Of a stretch of DNA of 64,000 bases, positions 1 through 8,594 are shown in pieces. How positions within the stretch are numbered: position 1 is the first letter of the stretch; each line of letters starts with the position of its first letter. The position numbers and the translations under genes were made by a program. The DNA comes from Ciceribacter sp. L1K22 (GTDB lineage: Bacteria > Pseudomonadota > Alphaproteobacteria > Rhizobiales > Rhizobiaceae). Under the pieces are notes generated by a model, which was not told the DNA's origin, did no database searches, and saw nothing but the letters and a program-made list of their open reading frames with translations. Location: assembly GCF_017599385.1 (NCBI RefSeq), contig NZ_JAGFPK010000001.1, positions 374,177 to 438,176 on the forward strand, written 5' to 3'.

Positions 1-438
1 AACGACCTCGAACGCGTCGGCGACATGGGCAAGAACAACGCCAAGCGCGTCATGGCGGTGCAGGGCACCGGCGTGCCGCGCAAGCTCGGCCGCGGTCTCG
101 AACATCTCTGCGAACTGGTCCTCGTTCAGCTCAAGGAAGTGCTCGACGTTTACACGACGCGCTCGGCCGAGAAGGCCAAGTCGATCCGCGACCGCGATGA
201 CGAAATCGATGCCGTCTACACCTCGCTGTTCCGCGAACTCCTCACCTACATGATGGAAGACCCGCGCAACATCACCACCTGCACGCACCTCTTGTTCTGC
301 GCCAAGAACCTGGAGCGCTGCGGCGACCATGCGACCAACATCGCGGAAACCATTTACTACATGACCACCGGCTCCCAGCCGGAGGGCGAACGGCCTAAGG
401 AAGACCTGACGTCCTCGCTCGGTGCGGTTACAGAATAA
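1..438 (+). CDS. phoU: Phosphate transport system regulatory protein PhoU (3' part only)
   Basis: The reading frame is already open at base 1 (first residues NDLERVGDMGKNNAKR) and ends at TAA 436-438, so the 5' part lies outside the window. PhoU is a cytoplasmic helical-bundle protein that links the Pst phosphate transporter to the PhoR/PhoB two-component system and keeps the Pho regulon off when phosphate is plentiful. The visible part carries the second PhoU repeat, with the helix ending ERCGDHATNIAETIYYM typical of the family. It lies 17 bp before phoB on the same strand, as in other rhizobial pst-phoU-phoB operons. Confidence 0.93.
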   Translation, partial: NDLERVGDMGKNNAKRVMAVQGTGVPRKLGRGLEHLCELVLVQLKEVLDVYTTRSAEKAKSIRDRDDEIDAVYTSLFRELLTYMMEDPRNITTCTHLLFCAKNLERCGDHATNIAETIYYMTTGSQPEGERPKEDLTSSLGAVTE

Positions 439-455
439 GCAGGGCGGACGAAGAC

Positions 456-1139
456 ATGCAGCCGAAGATTGCCGTCGTCGAGGATGAGGAGGCCCTCAGC
501 GTCCTCCTGCGCTACAATCTCGAAGCGGAAGGCTATGAGGTGGAAACGATCCTGCGCGGAGACGAGGCGGAACTTCGCCTCCAGGAGCGCGTGCCGGATC
601 TTCTGATCCTTGACTGGATGCTTCCGGGGGTCTCGGGCATCGAACTCTGCCGACGCCTGCGCATGCGGCCGGAGACCGAGCGCCTGCCGATCATCATGCT
701 GACCGCCCGCGGCGAGGAAAGCGAGCGCGTCCGTGGCCTTTCGACCGGCGCCGACGACTATGTCGTCAAGCCGTTCTCGACGCCGGAACTGATGGCCCGT
801 GTCAAGGCGATGCTGCGCCGGGCCAAGCCGGAAGTGCTCTCCAGCGTGCTTCGCTGCGGCGATATCGAGCTCGACCGGGAAACCCACCGGGTCCACCGCA
901 AGAGCCGCGAAGTCCGCCTCGGCCCGACGGAATTCCGCCTCCTGGAATTCCTGATGGCCTCGCCCGGCCGCGTGTTCTCACGTTCGCAGCTGCTCGACGG
1001 TGTCTGGGGTCACGACATCTATGTCGACGAACGGACCGTCGACGTGCATGTCGGACGCCTGCGCAAGGCTCTGAACTTCTCCAACATGCAGGATGTGATC
1101 CGCACCGTGCGCGGCGCCGGCTACTCGATGGAAGCCTGA
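456..1139 (+). CDS. phoB: Phosphate regulon response regulator PhoB
   Basis: 227-residue OmpR/PhoB-family response regulator, the normal length for PhoB. The N-terminal receiver domain (about 1-120) has the acidic pair in VVEDEE, the phosphoacceptor Asp53 in LILDWMLPG, a Thr in MLTARGEE and the Lys in VVKPFS. The C-terminal winged helix (about 130-225) has the recognition region RTVDVHVGRLRKAL. When phosphorylated by PhoR in low phosphate it binds Pho boxes and activates phosphate-scavenging genes. It follows phoU and is closed by a terminator. A candidate target lies in this window, the glycerophosphodiesterase at 14448. Confidence 0.95.
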   Translation: MQPKIAVVEDEEALSVLLRYNLEAEGYEVETILRGDEAELRLQERVPDLLILDWMLPGVSGIELCRRLRMRPETERLPIIMLTARGEESERVRGLSTGADDYVVKPFSTPELMARVKAMLRRAKPEVLSSVLRCGDIELDRETHRVHRKSREVRLGPTEFRLLEFLMASPGRVFSRSQLLDGVWGHDIYVDERTVDVHVGRLRKALNFSNMQDVIRTVRGAGYSMEA

Positions 1140-1162
1140 AGCCTGCCGATCCCCACATCCCG

Positions 1163-1190
1163 AAAGGCCGCTCGTCAAGAGCGGCCTTTT
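1163..1190 (+). terminator. Intrinsic terminator after phoB
   Basis: An 11-bp stem (AAAGGCCGCTC / GAGCGGCCTTT) with a 5-base loop, ending in a run of T, begins 24 bp after the phoB stop codon. It ends the phoU-phoB transcript. Confidence 0.85.
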
Positions 1191-1214
1191 CCATGACCGG
1201 ATGCGGACATGAAA

Positions 1215-1234
1215 AAAGGGCCCGAAGGCCCTTT
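1215..1234 (-). terminator. Intrinsic terminator after gcrA
   Basis: AAAGGGCC and GGCCCTTT flank a 4-base loop. On the minus strand the hairpin is followed by a T run (plus-strand A run 1212-1217), 22 bp beyond the gcrA stop codon. Together with the phoB terminator it separates the convergent phoB and gcrA genes. Confidence 0.8.
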
Positions 1235-1256
1235 GAAAATCACGGATTCTGACGGA

Positions 1257-1784
1257 TCAGCGCGCCTGCTTGCGACGCTCGGACACCGGCTGGTAAGCCA
1301 GTTTGCCGTGGTAGCTGCAGTAGGGCGATGCGTCGAGGGCCTCGCACCCGCAGAAATGGAAATCGTCCTTGGTCGGATCGCCGATCGGCCATTTGCAGGT
1401 GCGCTCGGTCAGCTCTGTCAGAATCAGCTTTTTAGAGATCGGAACGATCACGTCGTTGGCCGGCGAGAAGCGGGTTTCCTCGACGCCCTCGAACTCGGCG
1501 CCATCCTTCGAAACGAGGGCGTTGGCGGGCCGTACAGCAGGGCGGGCAGCGACCGGACGCGGGTTGAAGGTCTGGGACCGCTGCGGTGCGGCGGGACGCT
1601 TCGTCGCCCGTGCGACCGAACTCGTTCCACCCGCCTTGACGCGCCCGGGAAGGTTGAGACGGTGAACCTTGCCGATCACCGCGTTGCGGCTCACTCCGCC
1701 CAACTGCGCCGCGATCTGGCTCGCGCTCAGACCTTCGGCCCATAATTTCTTGAGCCTTTCGACGCGCTCATCCGTCCAGTTCAT
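1257..1784 (-). CDS. gcrA: Cell cycle regulator GcrA
   Basis: 175-residue protein opening with the GcrA helix-turn-helix MNWTDERVERLKKLWAEGLS, then QIAAQLGGVSRNAVIGKVHRL. GcrA is an alphaproteobacterial factor that associates with sigma-70 RNA polymerase and promotes open complexes at promoters carrying CcrM-methylated GANTC sites. A basic, Pro/Ala/Arg-rich linker (about 50-100) leads to a conserved C-terminal part with Cys residues (TCKWPIGDP, FHFCGCEA) that contacts sigma. It is divergent from argD. Its upstream region carries a dense GANTC cluster, which suggests methylation-dependent control. Confidence 0.95.
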   Translation of the reverse strand: MNWTDERVERLKKLWAEGLSASQIAAQLGGVSRNAVIGKVHRLNLPGRVKAGGTSSVARATKRPAAPQRSQTFNPRPVAARPAVRPANALVSKDGAEFEGVEETRFSPANDVIVPISKKLILTELTERTCKWPIGDPTKDDFHFCGCEALDASPYCSYHGKLAYQPVSERRKQAR

Positions 1785-2202
1785 GCCTGCTCTCCGCCTG
1801 TAGCATTGATGACAGAATCCATCACCGCTGCTTCGGAGCGTTCCGAAACAAAAATAACTTCGATACTGTCGGTGACTAGTTCCGCCGCATGCAGTCTAGT
1901 AATTGACGATTAACCTAGTGTGAGCCTGACTCCGTGACAAGAGTCGGCGGAATCATCGGGAATCGATTTTAAAGTTTTCCCCAACTTGCTTCCCGACGCG
2001 TTTCAAGAGCAAATTTTACCCTTGGCGACGGTTTTCTCACACGCTTCGCCAACAAGCCCGCGAATGCGGTGTTTTGTTGACAGCAAGGGAGGAAATGGAG
2101 ATAGTGCGGGCGCCGCCGCAAGGCGGCATTTTGATTTCCGGCACTTCCAACCGGTTGTCATCCCACCGTCTCAATCCCCGCCTGCCGAAGGAGTTCCGCG
2201 CC
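1785..2202. promoter_or_regulatory. gcrA/argD divergent control region with GANTC cluster
   Basis: A 418-bp gap with no convincing gene. It holds five GANTC sites: GAATC 1815-1819, GACTC 1928-1932, GAGTC 1941-1945, GAATC 1950-1954 and GAATC 1960-1964. Four of them fall in 37 bp, against an expected spacing of about 256 bp. A CtrA-type half-site TTAACC lies at 1910-1915. CcrM methylates GANTC and GcrA acts at such promoters, so cell-cycle control of gcrA is a fair inference. The argD ribosome binding site GAAGGAG is at 2187-2193. Confidence 0.6.
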
Positions 2203-3408
2203 ATGGCCGAGGCATCCCCGCTCTATCAGACCTACATGCGCGCACCGCTGCGCTTCGAGCGAGGTGAAGGCGTCTGGCTCGTGACCGAGACCGGCGAACG
2301 CTATCTGGATTTCGCCGCCGGCATCGCTGTCAACTCGCTCGGCCACGCGCACCCGCATCTCGTCGAGGCGTTGAAGGACCAGGCGGACAAGCTCTGGCAC
2401 CTGTCGAACCTCTACGACGTTCCGGGGCAGGAAAAACTCGCCGAACGCCTGACGTCAGCGACCTTCGCGGACAAGGTGTTCTTCACCAATTCCGGCGCCG
2501 AGGCGCTGGAATGCGCGATCAAGACGGCGCGGCGCTATCATTTCGCGCGCGGCAATTCCGAGCGGTTTCACATCATCACCTTCGAGGGCGCCTTCCACGG
2601 CCGTACGATCGCGACAATCGCGGCCGGGGGCCAGGCCAAGTATCTCGAAGGCTTCGGCCCCAAGGCGGCCGGCTTCGACCAAGTGCCGTTCGGCGACCTC
2701 GACGCGGTGAAGGCCGCGATCACCGACGAAACCGCCGCCATACTGATCGAGCCGGTGCAGGGCGAAGGCGGCATCCGCGTCGTGCCGAACGAATTCCTGC
2801 GCGCGCTCCGTGATATCTGCGACGAGAACGGCCTGCTGCTCATCCTCGACGAGGTGCAGAGCGGCGTCGGCCGGACCGGAAAACTCTTCGCCCATGAATG
2901 GGCCGGCATCACGCCCGATATCATGGCGGTCGCCAAGGGCATCGGTGGCGGCTTCCCGCTCGGCGCCTGCCTTGCGACCGACGATGCGGCCGCGGGCATG
3001 AAGGCCGGCACCCATGGCACGACCTATGGCGGCAATCCGCTTGCCATGGCTGTCGGCAACGCGGTGCTCGACGTCGTGCTCGCCGATGGTTTCCTGCGCA
3101 ATGTGCAGGATGTGGCGCTGGTGCTGCGCCAGGGTCTTGCCGCGCTCAAGGATCGCTATCCCGATGTGATCGAGGATATTCGTGGCGAGGGGCTCATGCT
3201 CGGTATCAAGGCCGCCTGCCCGTCCGCCGACCTGCTGCTGGCCATGCGCGGCGAGCATATGCTCAGCGTCTCGGCCGGCGACAACGTCATCCGGCTGCTG
3301 CCGCCGCTAACGCTGACGGCGGAAGAGGCACGAGAGGGCCTGCGGCGCATCGAACGGGCTGCCGAAAACCTGACGGCAGCGAACCAAAAGAAGAGCCTTC
3401 AGGGCTGA
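2203..3408 (+). CDS. argD: Acetylornithine aminotransferase
   Basis: 401-residue class III PLP-dependent aminotransferase of arginine biosynthesis. It interconverts N-acetylglutamate semialdehyde and N-acetylornithine, using glutamate as amino donor. Visible motifs are [18 protein letters not shown] (cofactor phosphate binding), [14 protein letters not shown] with the PLP-contacting Asp, and [12 protein letters not shown] with the Schiff-base Lys. The frame is open further upstream, but ATG 2203 follows GAAGGAG and gives the usual N-terminus [14 protein letters not shown]. argF begins 11 bp after the stop, so the two are co-transcribed. Confidence 0.95.
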   Translation: MAEASPLYQTYMRAPLRFERGEGVWLVTETGERYLDFAAGIAVNSLGHAHPHLVEALKDQADKLWHLSNLYDVPGQEKLAERLTSATFADKVFFTNSGAEALECAIKTARRYHFARGNSERFHIITFEGAFHGRTIATIAAGGQAKYLEGFGPKAAGFDQVPFGDLDAVKAAITDETAAILIEPVQGEGGIRVVPNEFLRALRDICDENGLLLILDEVQSGVGRTGKLFAHEWAGITPDIMAVAKGIGGGFPLGACLATDDAAAGMKAGTHGTTYGGNPLAMAVGNAVLDVVLADGFLRNVQDVALVLRQGLAALKDRYPDVIEDIRGEGLMLGIKAACPSADLLLAMRGEHMLSVSAGDNVIRLLPPLTLTAEEAREGLRRIERAAENLTAANQKKSLQG

Positions 3409-3419
3409 CGGGTGGACCA

Positions 3420-4337
3420 ATGGCATCTCCAAAGCATTTTCTCGATCTCTCGGCTGTTTCCTCTTCCGATCTCCGGCTGATGCTGGACGACGCGATCGGC
3501 CGCAAGCGCGACACCAAGGCCGGCACGGCCGGCAAGCCGTTGGCCGGCAAGATGCTGGCGATGATCTTCGAGAAACCATCCACCCGCACCCGCGTGTCGT
3601 TCGACGTCGGCATGCGCCAGCTCGGCGGCGAGACGCTGTTTCTCTCCGGCACCGAAATGCAGCTCGGCCGGGCCGAGACGATCGGCGACACCGCGAAGGT
3701 CCTGTCGCGCTACGTGGACGCGATCATGATCCGGACGACCGATCACAACCGCCTGCTGGAAATGGCGGAGCACGCCACCGTGCCCGTCATCAATGCGCTG
3801 ACCGATCTTACCCATCCCTGCCAGATCATGGCCGACATCATGACCATCGAGGAGCATCGCGGCCCGGTGAAGGGCAAGACGCTCGCCTGGACCGGAGACG
3901 GCAACAATGTGCTGCATTCGCTGGTCGAGGGTGCTGCGCGTTTCGGCTACCGGATGAACATGGCGGTGCCCATGGGGTCGGAGCCTGACGACAAGATCCT
4001 CAACTGGGCGCGCAACAATGGCGGCGAGATCATGCTGTGCCATGATGCCGATCGGGCCGTTGCCGGCGCCGATGCCGTCATCACCGACACCTGGGTATCG
4101 ATGAACCTCGAGCACAAGGCTCGTGGCCACAACGTGTTCCAGCCGTTCCAAGTCAACGGCGAACTGATGAAGCGGGCCAAGACCGACGCGCTGTTCATGC
4201 ACTGCCTGCCCGCGCACCGCGGCGAGGAGGTCACCGACGACGTGATCGACGGTCCGCAGTCGGTCGTCTTCGACGAGGCGGAGAACCGTCTGCACGCGCA
4301 GAAGTCTATCCTCGCCTGGTGCCTCGGCGCGATCTGA
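3420..4337 (+). CDS. argF: Ornithine carbamoyltransferase
   Basis: 305-residue cytoplasmic enzyme making citrulline from ornithine and carbamoyl phosphate. The carbamoyl-phosphate motif [19 protein letters not shown], the ornithine-binding DTWVSM, and the catalytic Cys in [11 protein letters not shown] are all present. The frame is open far upstream through argD in another phase. ATG 3420 is chosen because it starts the family N-terminus [11 protein letters not shown] just after argD. It forms an argD-argF-hslO cluster. Confidence 0.95.
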   Translation: MASPKHFLDLSAVSSSDLRLMLDDAIGRKRDTKAGTAGKPLAGKMLAMIFEKPSTRTRVSFDVGMRQLGGETLFLSGTEMQLGRAETIGDTAKVLSRYVDAIMIRTTDHNRLLEMAEHATVPVINALTDLTHPCQIMADIMTIEEHRGPVKGKTLAWTGDGNNVLHSLVEGAARFGYRMNMAVPMGSEPDDKILNWARNNGGEIMLCHDADRAVAGADAVITDTWVSMNLEHKARGHNVFQPFQVNGELMKRAKTDALFMHCLPAHRGEEVTDDVIDGPQSVVFDEAENRLHAQKSILAWCLGAI

Positions 4338-4458
4338 CACCGGCGCCCCGGAAACGGTCCGGCGCTTGACCTTTTGGCGCCGGTTCCCCATGTGTGCGGT
4401 AAAATCTGGGGTGCCAGCCCCTTTCGTTTGGCGCGGACGCGCCGGGAGTTACCAAAGC

Positions 4459-5448
4459 ATGGCAGACAGAACAGTAGAGCTTGGCGAATTCGGTTTCGCC
4501 GGTGACGACAGGGTCGTTCCCTTCCAGGTCGAAGGCCTCGACGTGCGCGGCCGCGCGGTGCAGCTCGGACCGCTGCTCAACAGCATCCTCGACCGCCACG
4601 ACTATCCGCCGGCCGTTGCGCGGCTGCTGGCCGAGACGATCGTTTTGACGGTGCTGATCGGCACCTCGCTGAAGTTCGAGGGCAAGTTCACGGTGCAGAC
4701 CAAGACCGACGGCCCGGTGGACCTTCTGGTCGCGGACTTCACCACGCCGGAAAATGTCCGCGCCTACGCCCGCTTCGACGAGGAAGCCGTCGCCAGCGCC
4801 GTCGCCGCCGGTGAAGCCTCTCCGGAAAAGCTGCTCGGCACCGGCGTGCTTGCCTTCACCATCGACCAGGGCAGCTTCATGCAGCCCTATCAGGGCATCG
4901 TGCCGCTCGACGGCTCTTCTCTCGAGGAGATCGCCGGCGTCTATTTCCGCCAGTCGGAGCAGATCCCGACCCGCGTGCGCCTCGGCGTCGCCGAACTCTA
5001 TGATCGCGACCAGACCGGCAAGCCGCGCCATGCCTGGCGCGCCGGCGGCCTGATCGCCCAGTTCCTGCCCGAGGCGCCGGAGCGCATGCGCCATCCGGAC
5101 CTGCATGGCGGCGACGGCGATGACCGCGACAACGATCACGCCGAGGACGACGGCTGGGCGGAAGCCCGCCTGCTGGTCGACACCGTCGACGCCGACGAAC
5201 TGACCGATCCGCAGGTCGGCATCGAGCGACTGCTGTTCCGGCTGTTCCACGAGCGCGGCGTTCGCGTCTATGAGCCCAACGGCGTCTACGACCGGTGCAG
5301 CTGTTCGCGAGAGAAGATCAAGGGCGTTTTGCAGGGCTTCTCGGCCGAGGAAATCGATGCCAGCCAGGAAGACGGTGCGATCGGCGTCACCTGCGAGTTC
5401 TGCTCGACCACCTACACCTATCCGGTGTCGGAACTGGAAAACGCCTGA
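4459..5448 (+). CDS. hslO: Redox-regulated chaperone Hsp33
   Basis: 329-residue Hsp33. This cytosolic holdase becomes active when oxidants or unfolding release its zinc. The four zinc cysteines are visible near the C-terminus as CSC (in RCSCSREKIKG) and CEFC (in VTCEFCSTTY). An insert rich in Asp and His (GGDGDDRDNDHAEDD) sits before this redox switch. ATG 4459 gives MADRTVELGEF and has GGGAG upstream; earlier codons in the frame are not typical. It is the third gene behind argD-argF and converges on apaG. Confidence 0.93.
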   Translation: MADRTVELGEFGFAGDDRVVPFQVEGLDVRGRAVQLGPLLNSILDRHDYPPAVARLLAETIVLTVLIGTSLKFEGKFTVQTKTDGPVDLLVADFTTPENVRAYARFDEEAVASAVAAGEASPEKLLGTGVLAFTIDQGSFMQPYQGIVPLDGSSLEEIAGVYFRQSEQIPTRVRLGVAELYDRDQTGKPRHAWRAGGLIAQFLPEAPERMRHPDLHGGDGDDRDNDHAEDDGWAEARLLVDTVDADELTDPQVGIERLLFRLFHERGVRVYEPNGVYDRCSCSREKIKGVLQGFSAEEIDASQEDGAIGVTCEFCSTTYTYPVSELENA

Positions 5449-5463
5449 CCGGTTCGGCCGGCC

Positions 5464-5856
5464 TCAGTTCAGGACGCGCGCGAGACCCGGCGTATCGAGC
5501 GAAAACGCCGGGATCGCCACCTCGAACAGCCGGCCCTCGTCCGTCTGCATCTGGTAATGGCCGAACATCATGCCCGACGGCGTGTCGAGCGGGCAGCCGG
5601 AGGAGTATTCGTACGTGTCGCCGGGACGAAGCCGCGGCTGCTCGCCCACGACGCCCGGACCGCTCACCTCGTCGACCTGGCCGTTCTGGTCGGTGATGTG
5701 CCAGTAGCGCTGCACCAGGCGAACCGGCTCGCGCGAATGGTTGACGATCACGACCTTGTAGCCCCAGACATAGCGGCCGTCGTCCGGATCGGATTGCTCC
5801 TCCAGATAAAACGGCTCCACGATGACCTCTATGTCGCGGGTCACGGCACGATACAT
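5464..5856 (-). CDS. apaG: ApaG domain protein (Co2+/Mg2+ efflux-associated)
   Basis: 130-residue ApaG, a fibronectin-III-like beta-sandwich protein. Signature segments are FAYTVTIENH-like [25 protein letters not shown], the glycine-rich [24 protein letters not shown], and GMMFGHYQM. The family is linked to cobalt/magnesium resistance in enterics, but its molecular role in rhizobia is unclear. It is convergent with hslO (15 bp gap) and lies downstream of metZ on the same strand. Confidence 0.92.
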   Translation of the reverse strand: MYRAVTRDIEVIVEPFYLEEQSDPDDGRYVWGYKVVIVNHSREPVRLVQRYWHITDQNGQVDEVSGPGVVGEQPRLRPGDTYEYSSGCPLDTPSGMMFGHYQMQTDEGRLFEVAIPAFSLDTPGLARVLN

Positions 5857-5952
5857 TCGGGCTCACCTCACATCGCTGATCAATCAGCATATTCTACACG
5901 ATCAGGCCAAAATCAAGGAAGCCCGGCGCAAGAAGCGGTGAGGCCGCATGCC

Positions 5953-5974
5953 CGGGCGAGCCTAGGCTCGCCCG
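5953..5974. repeat. 22-bp perfect palindrome between metZ and apaG
   Basis: Both arms match over 11 bp with the centre CCTAGG. It sits 10 bp beyond the metZ stop codon. It has no T run on either strand, so it is not a classical intrinsic terminator. It may act as a transcript-end hairpin or a protein-binding site. Confidence 0.6.
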
Positions 5975-5984
5975 TCCGATGCCG

Positions 5985-7169
5985 TCAGCCCGGGATCTTG
6001 TCGAGTGCGCGGGCGAAATCCTCGACCAGATCCTCGCTGTCCTCGATGCCGCAGGACAGGCGCACGAGACCGCTCGAAATGCCGAGCTCGGCGCGCGCCT
6101 CCTCCGACAGGTTCTTGTGCGTCGTCGTCGCCGGATGGGTGATCAGGCTCTTGGCGTCGCCGAGATTGTTGGAGATCTTCACGACCTCCAGCGCGTTCTG
6201 CAGGCCGAATGCCGCCTGCTTGCCGCCCTTCATCTCGATCGCCACCAGCGTCGAGCCACCTGTCATCTGACGGGCAATGATATCGGCCTGCGGATGGTCG
6301 GCGCGTCCCGGATAGATGACGCGGGCGACCTTCGGATGGTTTGCAAGGAAATCGGCGATCTTCTTGGCATTCTCGGTCTGCTGTTTCACCCTAAGCGGCA
6401 GCGTCTCGATGCCCTTCAGCAGCGTCCAGGCGTTGAACGGCGACATGGCCGGACCGGTATGGCGGAAATAGTCGTGCAGGTTCTCGTCGATCCACTCCTT
6501 GTCGGAGAGCACGACGCCGCCAAGGCAGCGGCCCTGTCCGTCGATGTGCTTGGTCGCGGAATAGACGACGACGTGGGCGCCAAGCTCCAGCGGCTTCTGG
6601 AACAGCGGCGTGGCGAACACATTGTCGACCACGACCTTGGCGCCAACCTGATTGGCGAGCGTCGCGACGCCCGCGATATCGACCACTTCCAGCGTGGGGT
6701 TCGTCGGGCTTTCGAGGAAGAACACCTTGGTGTTGGGGCGGATCGCCGCTTCCCAGGCCTTCAGGTCACGACCATCGACCAGCGTACACTCGACACCATA
6801 TTTCGGCGCCAGCGTCTCGACCACCCAGCGGCACGAACCGAACAACGCGCGGGCGGCGACGATGTGGTCGCCGGCCTTCACCTGGCTCAGGATCGCCGCT
6901 GACACCGCGGCCATGCCGGATGCGGTGGCGCGAGCATCTTCCGCGCCTTCCAGCAGGCACATGCGCTTTTCGAACATGTCGTTGGTCGGGCTGCCGTAGC
7001 GCGCGTAGATGAAGCCATTGTTCTCGCCCTTGAAGCGGGCCTCGGCGGCTTCCGCCGTGTCGTAGACGAAGCCCTGCGTCAGGTAGATCGCTTCGGAGGT
7101 TTCACCGAACTGGGAACGAAGTGTTCCGCCGTGGACGAGGCGGGTTGCGGGACGCCAATTCTTGCTCAT
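5985..7169 (-). CDS. metZ: O-succinylhomoserine sulfhydrylase
   Basis: 394-residue PLP enzyme of the Cys/Met metabolism family that makes homocysteine directly from O-succinylhomoserine and sulfide, the rhizobial route to methionine. Motifs include YARYGSPTNDMFE, ATASGMAAVSA, FFLESPTNPTLE and the PLP lysine in VVYSATKHIDGQGR. The frame continues upstream through the riboswitch, but ATG 7169 (MSKNWRPATRLVHGG) is the family start and follows GAAAGG. Expression should fall when S-adenosylmethionine is abundant, through the SAM-II element at 7232-7292. Confidence 0.95.
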   Translation of the reverse strand: MSKNWRPATRLVHGGTLRSQFGETSEAIYLTQGFVYDTAEAAEARFKGENNGFIYARYGSPTNDMFEKRMCLLEGAEDARATASGMAAVSAAILSQVKAGDHIVAARALFGSCRWVVETLAPKYGVECTLVDGRDLKAWEAAIRPNTKVFFLESPTNPTLEVVDIAGVATLANQVGAKVVVDNVFATPLFQKPLELGAHVVVYSATKHIDGQGRCLGGVVLSDKEWIDENLHDYFRHTGPAMSPFNAWTLLKGIETLPLRVKQQTENAKKIADFLANHPKVARVIYPGRADHPQADIIARQMTGGSTLVAIEMKGGKQAAFGLQNALEVVKISNNLGDAKSLITHPATTTHKNLSEEARAELGISSGLVRLSCGIEDSEDLVEDFARALDKIPG

Positions 7170-7190
7170 GCCGTCTGGCCTTTCAGACAC

Positions 7191-7220
7191 AAAAAAACCG
7201 GTCGCAATCGCAGACCGGTT
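7191..7220 (-). terminator. Riboswitch-controlled terminator in the metZ leader
   Basis: On the minus strand AACCGGTC and GACCGGTT (plus 7213-7220 and 7196-7203) form an 8-bp stem with a 9-base loop followed by a T run, ending 21 bp before the metZ start. The first arm can instead pair with GACCGG at 7228-7233, giving a mutually exclusive antiterminator. Confidence 0.85.
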
Positions 7221-7231
7221 CCAGGACCCGG

Positions 7232-7292
7232 TCTTTTTAGCCATTTGTTTAACGTGGCTGCAAGCCGACCGGCCAAATCACCACGGGATAAG
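7232..7292 (-). ncRNA. SAM-II riboswitch (metA motif) upstream of metZ
   Basis: The minus strand reads CCCGTGGTGATTTGG, then a short variable stretch, GGCTTGCAGCCACGTTAAA and a closing GCTAAA segment. These are the conserved blocks of the alphaproteobacterial SAM-II H-type pseudoknot, in the right order. The Rfam family is known upstream of metA and metZ in rhizobia. The terminator/antiterminator pair downstream makes a transcriptional OFF switch responding to S-adenosylmethionine. Confidence 0.95.
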
Positions 7293-7366
7293 GCTGCAAT
7301 ACGCCTGATGCGGGCTTGCGTCAATTCCTCGACTTTGGTTTTGTCGCGCCAAACAGGAACGAAGAC

Positions 7367-8464
7367 ATGACGAGAAAAGCGGGCATTCTGGCCGACAGGG
7401 CGATCGGCGAACTGTTCGGGCACGGCCAGCTTCTGAGCGAAGCCATGCTCGATCACGACCAGATCCAACCGGCAAGCCTCGATCTCCGTCTCGGCTCCAA
7501 GGCGCTGCGCGTGCGCGCCAGCTTCATGCCCGGCCGTTCCAGCACGGTCGCCGACAAGCTGGAACGCCTGACGCTGCACGAGATCGACCTCGAAAACGGC
7601 GCGGTGCTCGAAACCGGCTGCGTCTACATCGTGCCGCTGATGGAAAGCCTCGACCTGCCCGGCGATATTTCGGCCTCGGCCAACCCGAAGAGCTCCACGG
7701 GGCGCCTCGACATCTTCACCCGCGTGATGGTCGACTATGCCCAGGAATTCGACAAGGTGCCGGCCGGCTACAAGGGTCCGCTCTACCTGGAGATCTCGCC
7801 GCGCACATTCCCGATCATTGTGCGCCGCGGCTCGCGGCTGTCGCAGATCCGCTTTCGCAAGGGTCATGCCCTGCTCGGCGAGCAGGAACTCGTCGACCTG
7901 CACGCCGCCGAGACGCTGGTGGCGGCCGATGCGCCGAACGTGTCGGGCGGCGGCATCGCCCTCTCGATCGACCTCAAGGGCTCTGGTCCCGAGGGGCTGA
8001 TCGGCTATCGCGGCAAGCACCACACCTCGGTGATCGATGTCGACAAAAAGGCCGCCCATGACGTGCTCGACTTCTGGGAGCCGCTCTATTCGCGCGGCCG
8101 CGACGAGTTGATCCTCGATCCGGACGAGTTCTACATCCTCGTCTCCAACGAGGCGGTGCATGTGCCGCCGCTTTATGCCGCCGAGATGACGCCCTTCGAT
8201 CCGCTGGTCGGCGAATTCCGCGTTCATTATGCCGGCTTCTTCGACCCCGGTTTCGGCCATGCGGGCGCCGGCGGCGCCGGCAGCCGGGCGGTGCTCGAAG
8301 TGCGCAGCCACGAGGTGCCCTTCATCCTCGAACACGGCCAGATCATCGGACGCCTCGTCTACGAACACATGCTGGAACCGCCCGAAGGCCTCTACGGCAG
8401 CGGCCTCGGCTCCAACTACCAGGCGCAGGGCCTGAAGCTCTCCAAGCATTTCCGCGCGCCCTGA
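7367..8464 (+). CDS. dcd: 2'-deoxycytidine 5'-triphosphate deaminase (long form)
   Basis: 365-residue protein of the long alphaproteobacterial Dcd family, about twice the roughly 190 residues of the E. coli enzyme. It deaminates dCTP to dUTP for thymidylate synthesis. ASLDLRLGSKALRVR starts the dUTPase-like fold, SANPKSSTGRLDIFTRVM holds the nucleotide-binding Ser/Arg residues, and YLEISPRTFPIIVRRGSRLSQIRF follows. A second half with a similar fold covers about residues 190-365. ATG 7367 follows AGGAA. It is divergent from metZ. Confidence 0.9.
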   Translation: MTRKAGILADRAIGELFGHGQLLSEAMLDHDQIQPASLDLRLGSKALRVRASFMPGRSSTVADKLERLTLHEIDLENGAVLETGCVYIVPLMESLDLPGDISASANPKSSTGRLDIFTRVMVDYAQEFDKVPAGYKGPLYLEISPRTFPIIVRRGSRLSQIRFRKGHALLGEQELVDLHAAETLVAADAPNVSGGGIALSIDLKGSGPEGLIGYRGKHHTSVIDVDKKAAHDVLDFWEPLYSRGRDELILDPDEFYILVSNEAVHVPPLYAAEMTPFDPLVGEFRVHYAGFFDPGFGHAGAGGAGSRAVLEVRSHEVPFILEHGQIIGRLVYEHMLEPPEGLYGSGLGSNYQAQGLKLSKHFRAP

Positions 8465-8512
8465 TTTGATCTTGAAGCGGGACCGTTGTTCCTGCTAGAG
8501 ACAGAGCCGCAA

Positions 8513-8586
8513 GCGGGTGTAGCTCAATGGTAGAGCAGCAGCTTCCCAAGCTGAATACGAGGGTTCGATTCCCTTCACCCGCTCCA
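8513..8586 (+). tRNA. tRNA-Gly (anticodon CCC)
   Basis: A 74-nt cloverleaf: acceptor GCGGGTG/CACCCGC, D-stem GCTC/GAGC, anticodon loop TTCCCAA giving CCC, T-arm GAGGGTTCGATTCCCTT-like, encoded CCA end. The outermost anticodon-stem pair is a G-A mismatch. It lies between dcd and a convergent glycosyltransferase gene. Confidence 0.95.
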
Positions 8587-8594
8587 GCTGTCAT

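Noticed and set aside
4306-5250. Open frame antisense to hslO
   Set aside because: Shadow frame; hslO has complete motifs and its own ribosome site.
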